Source: Cyclobacteriaceae bacterium
GTDB lineage: Bacteria; Bacteroidota; Bacteroidia; Cytophagales; Cyclobacteriaceae
Length of the DNA: 42,060 nt
Assembly (NCBI GenBank): GCA_020832375.1
Contig: JAFIEW010000024.1
Coordinates: forward strand, 1-42,060
Direction of reading: 5' to 3'
This document shows, piece by piece, positions 8,774 through 18,721 of the stretch. The number at the start of each line of letters is the position of its first letter. Within the stretch, counting starts at the first letter, position 1. A model generated the notes under the pieces. That model saw nothing but the letters and a program-made list of their open reading frames with translations, searched no databases and was not told the origin of the DNA. The position numbers and the translations under genes are program-made.

Positions 8774-9982
8774 ATGTTTTATTACATTTTTACTTATTTA
8801 GATCAAAAAATTGACCTTATTGGGGCTGGGGTGTTTCAGTACATTTCTTTCCGTGCGGGAATGGCAGCTGTTCTTTCTTTGCTCATTACTATATTTTTTG
8901 GCAAGCGACTCATCAACCTATTAAGAAAAAAGCAGGTGGGTGAGTCTGTTCGCGATCTTGGCTTAGAAGGACAAAAAGAGAAACAAGGTACTCCCACAAT
9001 GGGTGGCTTAATTATCATCGCTGCCATCATTATACCTACTCTATTGTTTGCACGCCTAGACAATATTTACATCATTTTGCTGATCGTTTCCACCTTATGG
9101 ATGGGAGGTATTGGCTTCTTAGATGATTACATTAAGGTATTTAGAAAAAATAAGGAAGGTCTTGCAGGAAGATTCAAAATTATAGGCCAAGTAGGGTTAG
9201 GCTTGATCGTGGGCTTTACCTTGGTGTTTCATGAAGATGTGAAAATTAGGGAGTTTGTAGAGCCTGTGCCGTTGGTACAATCCGACATCCCTACTACACC
9301 AGTATATGAAGATGTAAAATCTTTGAAAACCAATATTCCTTTTTTCAAAAACAATGAGTTGGATTACAATTCCATCCCATTTCCGGGCGATTTGAATTGG
9401 GTTATTTATATCCTCATTGTTGTATTCATCATTACTGCAGTATCTAATGGTGCGAATATCACCGACGGTATTGACGGGCTAGCCGCAGGTACCTCCGCGA
9501 TCATAGGTTTGGCATTGGCCATCTTTGCTTACTTATCGGGTAATGTGGTTTTCTCGCAGTATTTGAATATTCTCTATGTCCCCATGTCTGGGGAGCTGGT
9601 GATCTTTTGTACTGCCTTTGTAGGCGCTTGTATTGGTTTTTTGTGGTACAACTCCTATCCTGCGCAGGTTTTTATGGGAGATACCGGTTCGCTAGCTCTA
9701 GGATCCATCATTGCCGTTTTGGCGATTGTGGTGAGAAAGGAGCTTTTGATACCAGTGCTCTGTGGTATTTTCTTAATCGAAAACTTATCAGTAATCATTC
9801 AGGTGGCTTATTTCAAGTACACCAAGAAAAAATATGGTGAGGGGAGAAGAATCTTTAAGATGTCACCACTGCATCATCACTATCAGAAAAATGGACTTCA
9901 TGAGGCTAAAATTGTTAATCGATTTTGGATTGTGGGGATCTTATTAGCGATTTTATCATTGGCAACTTTAAAATTAAGATAA
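8774..9982 (+). CDS. mraY: Phospho-N-acetylmuramoyl-pentapeptide transferase MraY
   Basis: Transfers phospho-MurNAc-pentapeptide to undecaprenyl phosphate, giving lipid I; polytopic inner-membrane enzyme. The 402 residues contain the conserved TPTMGGL (about 73-79), the Mg-binding pair D117 D118 in [17 protein letters not shown] at 228-236, MGDTGS at 301-306 and the HHHYQKNG histidines at 367-369. About ten hydrophobic segments can be counted. The region 153-205 between membrane segments is a roughly 50-residue polar insertion compared with E. coli MraY (360 aa), as usual in Bacteroidota. The gene lies 30 nt after murE and ends 2 nt before murD. Confidence 0.96.
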   Translation: MFYYIFTYLDQKIDLIGAGVFQYISFRAGMAAVLSLLITIFFGKRLINLLRKKQVGESVRDLGLEGQKEKQGTPTMGGLIIIAAIIIPTLLFARLDNIYIILLIVSTLWMGGIGFLDDYIKVFRKNKEGLAGRFKIIGQVGLGLIVGFTLVFHEDVKIREFVEPVPLVQSDIPTTPVYEDVKSLKTNIPFFKNNELDYNSIPFPGDLNWVIYILIVVFIITAVSNGANITDGIDGLAAGTSAIIGLALAIFAYLSGNVVFSQYLNILYVPMSGELVIFCTAFVGACIGFLWYNSYPAQVFMGDTGSLALGSIIAVLAIVVRKELLIPVLCGIFLIENLSVIIQVAYFKYTKKKYGEGRRIFKMSPLHHHYQKNGLHEAKIVNRFWIVGILLAILSLATLKLR

Positions 9983-9984
9983 GC

Positions 9985-11355
9985 ATGAGGGAAAAGCAGT
10001 CATATCATCGAGTGGTCATCTTAGGCGGGGGCGAGAGCGGCATTGGTGCGGCTTTGCTTGCAGCACAGAAGGGCTATGAGGTTTTTGTGTCTGATTCCGC
10101 TCAACTTCAAGCTACTTTCCGTTCGGAGCTTCAGGGTCGTGCCATTGATTTTGAGGAGGGTAAACATACTGAATCTAAGATCTTATCCGCTGATGTGATC
10201 ATAAAAAGTCCGGGTTTGCCACCTACGGTTCCTATTCTTCAAGCGGCTAGGAAGGCAAGTATTGAGATTATCTCTGAAATAGAGTGGGCGTCGCGATTTA
10301 CCACTAAGACACTCATAGGTATCACGGGCACGAATGGTAAAACGACTACAACCTCCCTCATAGGACATCTTTTGAAATCGGCAGGTCGTTCTGTAGCTAT
10401 TTGTGGCAATATAGGAAGAAGCTTTGCTCGTGCGGTGACAGAAGAAGTGCCAGAAAGTACTGAGATTTATGTAGTGGAAATGAGCAGTTTCCAATTAGAA
10501 GATATCGATCAGCTTAAGGCTAATTATGCGGTATTGCTCAATATCACCCCTGATCATTTGGATCGCTATGAGGGTAGTTTTGATGAGTATGCTCAAGCTA
10601 AGCTTAATTTGTGTCGCAATGCTGACGCGAGGTCTGCGGTGATTTACAATGCTGATGATGTTTATTTGATTGAGCAAATTGAAAAGTTGGGATTAGTCAC
10701 TAAGCATCTTAGTTTTTCTATAAAAACTGATGCGATGGGAGCTTGCATAGACGGTGACGATTTCAAAGTATACCTTGACAATAAGGTTTACGATAAGTTG
10801 CCAGTGAGCCATTTGCAGATTCCAGGGCCTCACAATCAGATGAATGCTATGGCAGCCTTGATTATAGGAAAGCAACTAGGCTTAAGCGGCAGTGAGCTAT
10901 CGGCAGGCTTGTCGAGCTTTCAGGCAGTAAGCCATCGAATGGAATTGGTAGGGACGGGAGTGGGGCTTCGCTTCATCAATGACTCAAAAGCAACCAATGT
11001 AGCTTCTACATTAGAGGCCTTGAAGAGTTTCGACGGTCCGCTGGTTTGGATTGCGGGTGGTATAGATAAGGGCAATGATTATTCTAAAATTGCTCATTTG
11101 GTAAAAGAGCGGGTGCAGACCCTTGTATGCTTAGGTGAGCATGTCGAGCAACTAGAGGCGGCATTCAAGTCGCATTGTCAATTTTTGTACGCAGCTAGCA
11201 TGCAAGAGGCCGTAGACTTGGCCGTAGCTGAAAAGGGTGAAGCAAAGGTGGTTTTATTATCGCCAGCTTGTGCAAGTTTTGATTTGTTTCGAAACTATGA
11301 AGATCGAGGAGATCAATTTAGAGAGGCAGTAAAAAAATATAGCGATGCAAAGTAG
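9985..11355 (+). CDS. murD: UDP-MurNAc-L-Ala:D-Glu ligase MurD
   Basis: Adds D-glutamate to UDP-MurNAc-L-alanine, cytoplasmic. The frame is open further upstream inside mraY, but the ATG at 9985, 2 nt after the mraY stop, gives the expected N-terminus with VVILGGGESGIGAA. The 456 residues have the ATP loop GTNGKTTT from residue 115, MSSFQLE, NITPDHLDRY and, towards the C-terminus, FINDSKATN and WIAGGIDKG, all typical of MurD. The last 11 nt overlap ftsW. No oddities seen. Confidence 0.95.
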   Translation: MREKQSYHRVVILGGGESGIGAALLAAQKGYEVFVSDSAQLQATFRSELQGRAIDFEEGKHTESKILSADVIIKSPGLPPTVPILQAARKASIEIISEIEWASRFTTKTLIGITGTNGKTTTTSLIGHLLKSAGRSVAICGNIGRSFARAVTEEVPESTEIYVVEMSSFQLEDIDQLKANYAVLLNITPDHLDRYEGSFDEYAQAKLNLCRNADARSAVIYNADDVYLIEQIEKLGLVTKHLSFSIKTDAMGACIDGDDFKVYLDNKVYDKLPVSHLQIPGPHNQMNAMAALIIGKQLGLSGSELSAGLSSFQAVSHRMELVGTGVGLRFINDSKATNVASTLEALKSFDGPLVWIAGGIDKGNDYSKIAHLVKERVQTLVCLGEHVEQLEAAFKSHCQFLYAASMQEAVDLAVAEKGEAKVVLLSPACASFDLFRNYEDRGDQFREAVKKYSDAK

Positions 11356-12514
11356 TTGGATAGCAAGAAACTTAAAGGGTGACCCAGTAATATGGGCAGT
11401 AGTATTTGCGCTGTCTATTTTGAGCATTTTAGTGGTTTATAGCGCTACAGGCACCTTGGCTTACAAAAGCATGGGGGGGAATGTAGAGCATTATCTGATC
11501 AAGCATAGCTTGCTCTTAGCCTTGGCCTTGGTGGCAATGTTTTTTGCACATAAAGTGGACTATCGATACTATAGCGGATTAAGTAAAGTAGCGCTTTGGC
11601 TGTCGGTACCTTTGTTGTTGTTGACCTACCGCTATGGCATTAACCTCAATGAAGCTTCTCGGTGGATTACCATTCCGATCATTAATCAGGCTTTTCAGCC
11701 TTCGGATTTGGCAAAGCTTGCTTTAATCGCCAATCTTGCTGCCATGCTTAGCAAGAAGCAACAGAATATCGAAGACTATAAAAAGTATATGCTACCCATG
11801 CTGATTTGGATTGGCGTGATTGTCGCTCTGATTGGCTTAAGTAATATCTCAACGGCTGTATTGCTGTTGACTACTTGCATGCTACTGATGTTCATTGGTC
11901 GGGTGCCGATGAAGTACTTGGCAATGCTTGCGTTGGTAGGGATGATGTTTGGATCGATTGCATTTTTTGTGGGGCAGAGAGGCGACACGGCAATCAGCAG
12001 GATCAGCAGTTATTTTGATAAGGAAAAGGAAGTAGCCTTCCAAGCAAAACAATCTTATATCGCCATAGCAACAGGTGGCGTGGCCGGCAAGGGGCCAGGA
12101 AAAAGTGACCAACGTAACTTCTTACCGCATCCCTACTCAGATTTTATCTTCGCCATTATTGTAGAGGAGTATGGATTGATAGGCGGCGGCGGGGTGATTG
12201 CGCTTTATTTGATTTTGCTCTATCGCGCTATGACGGCCGTATCGCAAAGCAATAAAGCTTTTGGTGGCTTGCTTTCGGCGGGGCTCGCTTTTTCTATTGT
12301 TCTGCAAGCCATGGTCAATATCGGTGTTTCGGTAGGTATACTACCAATTACTGGGCAGCCACTACCGCTTTTAAGTATGGGGGGAACGAGCTTGCTCTTT
12401 ACGGGCTTGGCGCTTGGCATCATCCTTTCGGTAAGCAAAGATAATCAGTCAGAAAGCCGGCCGATGAAGGCTTCAAAATTTAGAAACGTGGTGAGGAGGG
12501 CCGAGGCATCATGA
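11345..12514 (+). CDS. ftsW: Lipid II polymerase FtsW (SEDS family)
   Basis: Septal peptidoglycan glycosyltransferase working with FtsI; polytopic inner-membrane protein. The 389 residues contain about ten hydrophobic segments and SEDS signatures: WITIPIINQAFQPSDLAKLA at about residues 107-126, AIATGGVAGKGPG at about 238-250 in the large periplasmic loop, FAIIVEEYGLIGG and PLPLLSMGGTSLL near the C-terminus. The conserved acidic residue needed for polymerase activity in SEDS proteins is probably the D or E within these loops, but I did not assign it. It overlaps murD by 11 nt and murG by 4 nt (ATGA), so expression is coupled. Confidence 0.94.
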   Translation: MQSSWIARNLKGDPVIWAVVFALSILSILVVYSATGTLAYKSMGGNVEHYLIKHSLLLALALVAMFFAHKVDYRYYSGLSKVALWLSVPLLLLTYRYGINLNEASRWITIPIINQAFQPSDLAKLALIANLAAMLSKKQQNIEDYKKYMLPMLIWIGVIVALIGLSNISTAVLLLTTCMLLMFIGRVPMKYLAMLALVGMMFGSIAFFVGQRGDTAISRISSYFDKEKEVAFQAKQSYIAIATGGVAGKGPGKSDQRNFLPHPYSDFIFAIIVEEYGLIGGGGVIALYLILLYRAMTAVSQSNKAFGGLLSAGLAFSIVLQAMVNIGVSVGILPITGQPLPLLSMGGTSLLFTGLALGIILSVSKDNQSESRPMKASKFRNVVRRAEAS

Positions 12515-13641
12515 GTAAGCTAAGAGTAATCATAAGCGGTGGCGGTACAGGCGGACATGTTTACCCAGCTATCAGCATAGGTAAAGAACTTAAAAGACGC
12601 TATCCTGATGCTGAAATCCTATTTGTAGGAGCTAAAGGCAGGATGGAGATGGAGAAGGTGCCTCAAGCTGGATTTGAAATTAAAGGTTTATGGATCAGCG
12701 GTATTCAGCGTAGTCTGAGTATTGATAATTTATCTTTTCCATTTAAGTTAATGAGTTCATTGTGGACTTCATTTGCTTTGGTGAGTAAGTTTAAGCCAGA
12801 TATTGCGATTGGTGTTGGGGGCTTCGCTTCTGGACCGATGCTTTATGCCGCTGCTAGGCGGGGGGTGCCTTGCCTGATTCAGGAGCAAAATAGCTTTGCA
12901 GGACTTACCAATAAGTTGCTAGCCAAGCAGATTAAGACAGTATGTGTTGCTCACGACAAGATGGAGCGTTTTTTCCCCTATTCTAGAGTGGTTAACTTGG
13001 GCAATCCAGTGCGCAAAGAGGTGGTGAGCTCAACCTTATCCTCATCTCATGCAAAAGAAAAACTAGGGCTTGACCCTAATCGAATTTGTGTGTTTGTGCT
13101 GGGTGGTAGCTTGGGTGCGCGTACGCTCAATGAAAGTGTGCTCGGCGGCTGGGAGAAGTTCGAGGCTGAGGGTGTTCAACTAGTCTGGCAGACAGGAAAG
13201 CTGTATGAGCAAGAGATGAGTGAGCGGCTGAAAGGGAAGAAAAACTTGGGTGTAGTGAGTGCATTTATTGAGGACATGGGCACGGCTTATGCGGCTGCGG
13301 ATGTGGTGATATCACGTTCTGGTGCTATTTCGGTTTCAGAGCTTTGCTTAGTGGCGAAGCCGGTGGTCTTTGTGCCTTCGCCAAATGTAGCAGAAAATCA
13401 CCAAGAGATGAATGCGCTTTCCATAGTGGAAAAAGGAGGGGCGATCATGGTGAAGGATTCAGCGGCTCAGGAGCAGTTGATTGATCGTGTATTAGATTTA
13501 TGTGGGGATGAGGACACAAGAAAAACTTTGGCTAAAAATATCGGGGCTTTGGCGAAACCCAATGCTCTTTCGGATATAGTAGATGAAATTGAGAACCTCA
13601 TTCCACGAAAAAAGAAAGAAAATGCAGTTATCGGATTATAA
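12511..13641 (+). CDS. murG: UDP-GlcNAc:lipid I N-acetylglucosaminyltransferase MurG
   Basis: Converts lipid I to lipid II at the cytoplasmic face of the membrane. The 376 residues form two GT-B Rossmann-like halves: GGGTGGHVYPA at 10-20, which binds the pyrophosphate, then IGVGGFASGP at about 95-104 and the second half with FVLGGSLGARTLNE and the UDP-GlcNAc site SRSGAISVSEL at about 269-279. The family-typical EQNSFAGLTNK is present. It starts inside the ftsW stop (ATGA) and its end overlaps murC by 20 nt. The C-terminal KKKENAVIGL tail is lysine-rich, in keeping with membrane association. Confidence 0.95.
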   Translation: MSKLRVIISGGGTGGHVYPAISIGKELKRRYPDAEILFVGAKGRMEMEKVPQAGFEIKGLWISGIQRSLSIDNLSFPFKLMSSLWTSFALVSKFKPDIAIGVGGFASGPMLYAAARRGVPCLIQEQNSFAGLTNKLLAKQIKTVCVAHDKMERFFPYSRVVNLGNPVRKEVVSSTLSSSHAKEKLGLDPNRICVFVLGGSLGARTLNESVLGGWEKFEAEGVQLVWQTGKLYEQEMSERLKGKKNLGVVSAFIEDMGTAYAAADVVISRSGAISVSELCLVAKPVVFVPSPNVAENHQEMNALSIVEKGGAIMVKDSAAQEQLIDRVLDLCGDEDTRKTLAKNIGALAKPNALSDIVDEIENLIPRKKKENAVIGL

Positions 13642-15007
13642 GAAGGTATTTTTTCTTGGCATCGGCGGCATCGGTATGAGTGCCTTGGCGCGATGGTTTT
13701 TGCACTTCAGCAAGTGGGAAGTAGCAGGCTATGATCGTACGCCTTCTGAGCTGACGCGTGCGCTTGAACAAGAGGGTGTGGTGGTGATCTATGAAGATGA
13801 GATCAATTTGCTTCCTAGTTGGGATGTAGCGGATACTTTAGTGGTCTATACGCCTGCAATACCAGCGAATAATCGTATACAGGCGCATTTGCGACAGCGT
13901 GGATTTCAGATGGAAAAGCGATCGAAAATCTTAGGCTTGATTACGGAAGGGACGCATACGCTAGCGGTTGCAGGCACGCATGGTAAAACAACTACCTCTT
14001 CTATGCTTACGCATCTTTTGGTGCATGCAGGCAGAAATGTGGGTGCTTTTGTGGGAGGCGTAATGACCAACTACAACACCAATGTGATTTTGCCTCGTGA
14101 TAGCGGCGCGAAGCCGATATTGATAGTTGAGGCCGATGAGTATGATCGATCCTTTTTGACCTTGAGTCCTAACCGAGCAGTGATTACGGCAATGGATGCG
14201 GACCATTTAGATATTTATGGAGACGCAAAAGCATTGGTACAGTCATTCCATTTGTTTGCTGAGCGGGTAAATGAAAGTGGTCGCTTGTATATTCATGAGG
14301 GAGTGGCTTTACAGCCAGGCTTGAAGCGCAGTCGCATCGCTTACGGTAGGGGGAAGGCACAAATAAGAGCTGAAAACATCCGTGCAGAAGAGGGTGCTTT
14401 CTGGTTTGATTGGGTACATCCAGAAGCGGAGTTCCGTGATTTGAAGCTTCCTTTGCCGGGGTATCATAATGTTGAAAATGCTGTTGCAGCGATTGCTATG
14501 GCTTTTGATGAGGGCTTGAATGAAGCTGAAATTAGGGACGGCTTGAGCTCATATCAAGGTGTACGCAGACGATTTGAGCGCTTGCATGAAGCTGACAACT
14601 GGGTGTATGTAGATGATTATGCGCATCATCCGGTAGAGTTGGAAGCATTGGTTAATTCCTTGAGAACCCTTTACAAAGGAATGCCTATTACACTAGTTTT
14701 TCAGCCGCATTTGTACAGCCGTACGAGAGATTTTGGCAAAGAATTTGGAAAGGCGCTATCGCTGGCCGATCGGGTGTATTTATTACCCATCTATGCGGCA
14801 AGAGAAAATCCGATCAAAGGGGTGTCGAGTGACTTGATCTACAGCTATATGAGTCTTGAAGATAAGCACTTGGTCAATGTGACGGAACTCATGGCCGCAC
14901 TAGGTAGGCTGGAAGAGGGGGTTTTGGTGACGGCAGGAGCTGGGGATATCGAATTGCTGAGAGGTCCGATTGTTCAATTTTTAAAAGATCGTGCCAATGT
15001 TAAGTAG
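13622..15007 (+). CDS. murC: UDP-N-acetylmuramate:L-alanine ligase MurC
   Basis: First amino-acid ligase of the stem peptide, cytoplasmic. I start at the ATG at 13622 because MQLSDYKKVFFLGIGGIGMS is the normal N-terminus; the frame extends 39 nt further into murG. The 461 residues contain the N-terminal GIGGIGMSALAR loop (13-24), the ATP loop GTHGKTTT from residue 118 (His in place of Asn, diagnostic for MurC), VEADEYDRSF, and VDDYAHHPVELEA in the C-terminal half. No fused Ddl domain is present. It overlaps murG by 20 nt and ftsQ by 11 nt. Confidence 0.95.
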   Translation: MQLSDYKKVFFLGIGGIGMSALARWFLHFSKWEVAGYDRTPSELTRALEQEGVVVIYEDEINLLPSWDVADTLVVYTPAIPANNRIQAHLRQRGFQMEKRSKILGLITEGTHTLAVAGTHGKTTTSSMLTHLLVHAGRNVGAFVGGVMTNYNTNVILPRDSGAKPILIVEADEYDRSFLTLSPNRAVITAMDADHLDIYGDAKALVQSFHLFAERVNESGRLYIHEGVALQPGLKRSRIAYGRGKAQIRAENIRAEEGAFWFDWVHPEAEFRDLKLPLPGYHNVENAVAAIAMAFDEGLNEAEIRDGLSSYQGVRRRFERLHEADNWVYVDDYAHHPVELEALVNSLRTLYKGMPITLVFQPHLYSRTRDFGKEFGKALSLADRVYLLPIYAARENPIKGVSSDLIYSYMSLEDKHLVNVTELMAALGRLEEGVLVTAGAGDIELLRGPIVQFLKDRANVK

Positions 15008-15758
15008 GTTGAAAATACCAGCGAGCATCAAGTGGACTTTGACTGCATTTGCCTTGTTTTTTAGCATTGGCTTTGTGGAGAAAAAGTATCAAGCGAAGAC
15101 TTGTAATCGGGTGTACATAGAGATTGTAGATCAACAAGCCCACTTTTTTCTTGATGAGCAAGACATCCACATGATGCTTTCAGATGGCGGTAAGCAGAAG
15201 CTTTTAGGGAGGCCTTACGCTAAGTCTCCATTGCGGGAAATGGAGCAGCGCTTGGTTGAAAATGCCTTTTTGGAGCGTGCAGAGATAGCCAAAGATTTAA
15301 GCGGTGCCATAAGGGTAAGAGCCAAGCAGAGCCGGCCTATCGCTAGGATGGTGCAGTCAGATAAACCACACGCCTATGTGAGTGATCGGGCGGAGGTGCT
15401 ACCCATGTCGACAAAGTTTACAGCGCGCGTTCCGGTAGTGAGTGGTGAGGTGAATTTGGTGCTCAATAAAGACCAAATAATAGATGACTCAGAGAATGAT
15501 TTTTATCGATTAATGAGGTATATTGATGAAGATGATTTTTGGCGGTCACAGATCTCGGGAGTACATATTTTACCTTCGGGTGAAATTGAGTTTTTAACTC
15601 AAGTAAGCAAGCAGCGAGTAGAGTTTGGGAAGCCTCAGGAGATTGAGGAGAAGTTTAAGAAGCTGCATATTTTTTATAAGGAAATTCTTCCAGCCAAAGG
15701 TTGGAATGAGTACAGTAGAGTGAATTTAAAGTATAGGAATCAGATAATTTGTGAATAA
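14997..15758 (+). CDS. ftsQ: Cell division protein FtsQ/DivIB-like
   Basis: A bitopic divisome protein of about 253 residues: basic N-terminus, one membrane segment at about residues 12-27 (TLTAFALFFSIGF), then a periplasmic part with a POTRA-like segment (about 36-105) and a beta-rich domain. Sequence similarity to E. coli FtsQ is low, as usual in Bacteroidota; position between murC and ftsA is decisive. The start is uncertain: a GTG at 14991 is in frame two codons upstream of the ATG at 14997. Either start overlaps the end of murC. The C-terminus VNLKYRNQIICE ends 10 nt before the preferred ftsA start. Confidence 0.85.
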   Translation: MLSRLKIPASIKWTLTAFALFFSIGFVEKKYQAKTCNRVYIEIVDQQAHFFLDEQDIHMMLSDGGKQKLLGRPYAKSPLREMEQRLVENAFLERAEIAKDLSGAIRVRAKQSRPIARMVQSDKPHAYVSDRAEVLPMSTKFTARVPVVSGEVNLVLNKDQIIDDSENDFYRLMRYIDEDDFWRSQISGVHILPSGEIEFLTQVSKQRVEFGKPQEIEEKFKKLHIFYKEILPAKGWNEYSRVNLKYRNQIICE

Positions 15759-15768
15759 ACGTACCGGT

Positions 15769-17082
15769 ATGCAAAACGATGAGATAATAGTAGGATTAGA
15801 CATTGGCACAACAAAAATTTGTGTGATTGTAGGACGCAAGAACGCCTATGGCAAATTGGAAGTGCTCGGCATGGGTAAAGCGCCTTCTGAGGGTGTGAGC
15901 ATGGGCATGGTCTCCAATATTGACAAGACAGTTACTTCTATCAGGAGGGCTGTTGAAGAGGCAGAGGAGAAAAGTGGCATTGACATACGTGTGGTCAATG
16001 TAGGAATTGCGGGGCAGCATATTCGCAGCACTACCCACAGAGGTAGCATCACTTGCCATGACACCGATGAGGAAATTACCATCGAGGATGTAAACCGTCT
16101 GATCAATGATATGTATAAAATTGTGACCCCTGCGGGCAACAAAATTATTCATGTGATGCCTCAGAGCTACTTAATCGATTCGCATAAAAAGACAGATGAT
16201 CCTGTCGGGGTGATCGGTCGAAAGTTGGAGGCTGATTTTCACGTAATCACCGCACAGTCCAATGCCATTCACTCTTTAGAAAAGTGTGTAAAACGCGCTG
16301 GTCTTGAGATTGATAATTTGATATTAGAGCCGCTAGCGAGCAGCATGGCGGTGTTGAGCGACGAAGAAAAAGAAGCTGGAGTATGCTTAGTAGATATTGG
16401 AGGTGGTACGACCGATATTGCTATTTTCCACGAAAATATTATCCGTCATACAGCGGTGATTCCTTTCGGCGGTGACATCATCACCAATGATATCAAGCAG
16501 GGGTGCTCATTGATGCAAAATCAAGCGGAGCAGCTGAAGACGCAGTTTGGTATAGCTCTTGAGGCTCAGGCAAGTGCCAATGATATTGTTTCTATACCAG
16601 GTTTACGTAATCGACCACCAAAAGAGATTTCTATCAAAAACTTGGCTTGCATCATTGAGTCAAGAATGGAAGAGATTATCGAGTTCATTCACAATGAAAT
16701 TATTGCTTCTGGATACGACAAAAATCTAACGGGCGGGATTGTCATCACAGGTGGTGGGGCACTATTGAAAAGCGTAGGCCCACTATTTGAATATATGACT
16801 GCATACACTGCAAGAAGTGGCTACCCTAATGAGCACATGGGTAAAAGCAAAGAAGAAGAGGTGAAAAGCCCTATGTATGCTACTTCGGTAGGTTTGGTAT
16901 TGGCTGGATTTTACGCTTTAGATAAGCGAGAAGATAAATACAAGGAAAGATTAAAAGAAGGTAAGAGTGGCAATTATGCTGCGAAAAAATCAGAATCGGG
17001 TGGCAAAGGATTTTTTAAGAATATCATTGATCGTACGAAGGGTCTATTGATCAATGACCTCGACGATAAAGATGATTACTGA
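15769..17082 (+). CDS. ftsA: Cell division protein FtsA
   Basis: Actin-like ATPase that tethers FtsZ to the membrane. The 437 residues begin MQNDEIIVGLDIGTTKICV, the usual N-terminus with the phosphate-1 loop; a GTG at 15751 gives six more residues and would overlap ftsQ. Further actin-fold motifs are CLVDIGGGTTDIAIF in the middle and GIVITGGGALL near residue 320. The SHS2/1C domain occupies about 85-165. The C-terminus has a charged linker and then GFFKNIIDRTKGLLIN, a likely amphipathic membrane-targeting helix. Its neighbour ftsZ is 90 nt downstream. Confidence 0.95.
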   Translation: MQNDEIIVGLDIGTTKICVIVGRKNAYGKLEVLGMGKAPSEGVSMGMVSNIDKTVTSIRRAVEEAEEKSGIDIRVVNVGIAGQHIRSTTHRGSITCHDTDEEITIEDVNRLINDMYKIVTPAGNKIIHVMPQSYLIDSHKKTDDPVGVIGRKLEADFHVITAQSNAIHSLEKCVKRAGLEIDNLILEPLASSMAVLSDEEKEAGVCLVDIGGGTTDIAIFHENIIRHTAVIPFGGDIITNDIKQGCSLMQNQAEQLKTQFGIALEAQASANDIVSIPGLRNRPPKEISIKNLACIIESRMEEIIEFIHNEIIASGYDKNLTGGIVITGGGALLKSVGPLFEYMTAYTARSGYPNEHMGKSKEEEVKSPMYATSVGLVLAGFYALDKREDKYKERLKEGKSGNYAAKKSESGGKGFFKNIIDRTKGLLINDLDDKDDY

Positions 17083-17118
17083 TCTTTTTCATGCATGGTA
17101 GGCATGTCGGTAGCAAAT

Positions 17119-17135
17119 GGCAGTAAGTAGCTGCC
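17119..17135 (+). promoter_or_regulatory. Small hairpin in the ftsA-ftsZ gap
   Basis: GGCAG and CTGCC are a perfect 5-bp inverted repeat with a 7-nt loop, 38 nt before the ftsZ start. No U-run follows directly, so it is not a standard terminator. It may modulate readthrough or mRNA processing between ftsA and ftsZ; this is weak. Confidence 0.25.
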
Positions 17136-17172
17136 CTCAAAAAATTAGAAAAAAAACAAAAATAGGGAAACT

Positions 17173-18657
17173 ATGAATGAGCAATCTTACAAGTTTGATA
17201 TTCCCAAGCAGAGTTTATCAATCATCAAAGTAATCGGTGTAGGTGGAGGCGGTAGCAATGCCGTGAACCATATGTACAACCAAGGAATTCAAGATGTTGA
17301 GTTCGTGATTTGCAATACGGATAAACAGGCCCTAGCGGGTAGTCCTGTTCCAAATAAGCTGCAAATAGGCACGAATTTAACGGAAGGTTTAGGAGCTGGC
17401 GCTAATCCTGAGAGGGGCAAAGATGCCGCTTTGGAAAGCAAAGAGGAAATTAGAGATCTACTAAGCGAAAATACCAAGATGGTATTTATTACCGCAGGAA
17501 TGGGCGGTGGTACGGGTACTGGTGCGGCACCTGTGATTGCTCAAGTTTCTCGTGAGTTGGGTATTTTGACTGTAGGTATAGTAACCGCACCTTTTGGCTT
17601 TGAAGGACGCAAAAAGATCAAGGCAGCGGAAGCCGGTATTGAGGCTATGAAGGAGCACTGCGATACTTTACTCGTGATCTCCAACGACCGTTTAAGAGAA
17701 GTATTCGGTAATCTCAGTTTAACGAATGCCTTTAATAAAGCCGATAATGTATTGACTACAGCCGCCAAGTCTATTGCGGAAATCATTACTGTTGAAGGTT
17801 ATGTGAATGTAGACTTTGAGGATGTAAAAACGGTCATGCAGAATTCCGGAGGTGCAGTAATGGGGTCGGCCATTGCAGAAGGAGATGGCAGAGCAATTCG
17901 TGCAGCTGAAGAGGCTATTTCATCCCCACTTTTGAACAACAAAAACATTCATGGGGCACAGCGCATTTTGCTCATGATTGTATCGGGAGAGCAAGAAATC
18001 TCAATGGATGAGCTTAGTGAGGTGACAGACTATATTCAAGATAAAGCGGGTGAAGGTGCAGACCTTATTTTTGGTAATAGCATTGACCCTGAGCTAGGTT
18101 CTAGTATACGTGTGACAGTGATTGCAACGGGTTTTCAGGCTGAGACCACACTCGATCCAAAGGACCAAAAGCGGGTGATTGATTTGGAGTCTAATCGGCA
18201 GATTAACCTCTTTGAAAAAGGAGACGAAAGAAAAGATTCTAAAAGTGATAATTTCTCTGCAGGCAAAACCTATCAGTTTGAGATGCCTGAAAACCAACAG
18301 CGTGAAGATGAGCAAGAAGAGGAGGAGGACTATCTTAATCAGATCCGTTCTAAGTATCAGATTGTTGATAGCGATGAGCTCGATGAGAGAAGAGATCCTA
18401 GTTCAGATATTGCTTTGAAGCGTAAATTACTTGAGGAAAGAGCCAACGAAAGAAGAAATAGTTTGAATAACCTCAGAATGGGTAATTTGGAAGAAAATGA
18501 ATTCAAAGAAAGGCTGGAGATACCAGCTTATAAAAGAAGAAATGTGAGGCTTGCGGAAATTCCTCATTCCTCGGAAAAAAATATCAGCAGGCTCAATTTG
18601 AATGATGATAATCGAATTTTAGGTAATAACCGATTCCTTCATGACAATGTTGATTAA
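17173..18657 (+). CDS. ftsZ: Cell division protein FtsZ
   Basis: Tubulin-like GTPase forming the Z ring. The 494 residues include [10 protein letters not shown] at 22-31, the GTP signature GGGTGTG at 111-117 and the T7 synergy loop NVDFED at 212-217 that supplies catalytic aspartates D214 and D217. The globular core ends near residue 325. A linker of about 150 residues, acidic (EDEQEEEED around 377-385) and otherwise polar, leads to a basic patch YKRRN and the C-terminal peptide ending [10 protein letters not shown], the Bacteroidota version of the FtsA/partner-binding tail. It closes the dcw cluster and is followed by a terminator 39 nt downstream. Confidence 0.97.
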   Translation: MNEQSYKFDIPKQSLSIIKVIGVGGGGSNAVNHMYNQGIQDVEFVICNTDKQALAGSPVPNKLQIGTNLTEGLGAGANPERGKDAALESKEEIRDLLSENTKMVFITAGMGGGTGTGAAPVIAQVSRELGILTVGIVTAPFGFEGRKKIKAAEAGIEAMKEHCDTLLVISNDRLREVFGNLSLTNAFNKADNVLTTAAKSIAEIITVEGYVNVDFEDVKTVMQNSGGAVMGSAIAEGDGRAIRAAEEAISSPLLNNKNIHGAQRILLMIVSGEQEISMDELSEVTDYIQDKAGEGADLIFGNSIDPELGSSIRVTVIATGFQAETTLDPKDQKRVIDLESNRQINLFEKGDERKDSKSDNFSAGKTYQFEMPENQQREDEQEEEEDYLNQIRSKYQIVDSDELDERRDPSSDIALKRKLLEERANERRNSLNNLRMGNLEENEFKERLEIPAYKRRNVRLAEIPHSSEKNISRLNLNDDNRILGNNRFLHDNVD

Positions 18658-18696
18658 GACATCTGGTTTTGAATAAGCGTTTATTATAATGAAAAG

Positions 18697-18721
18697 ACAC
18701 CCTATATCGGGGTGTTTTTTT
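18697..18721 (+). terminator. Intrinsic terminator after ftsZ
   Basis: Stem ACACCC (18697-18702) with GGGTGT (18710-18715), 7-nt loop, then a run of seven T ending at 18721. It ends the dcw operon. The T-run overlaps the stop codon of the convergent exonuclease gene, so the hairpin may also stop leftward transcription, although the opposite side has only a short T-run. Confidence 0.8.

Noticed and set aside
9925-9984. Longer N-terminus for MurD
   Set aside because: It lies wholly within mraY; the ATG at 9985 gives the family N-terminus.
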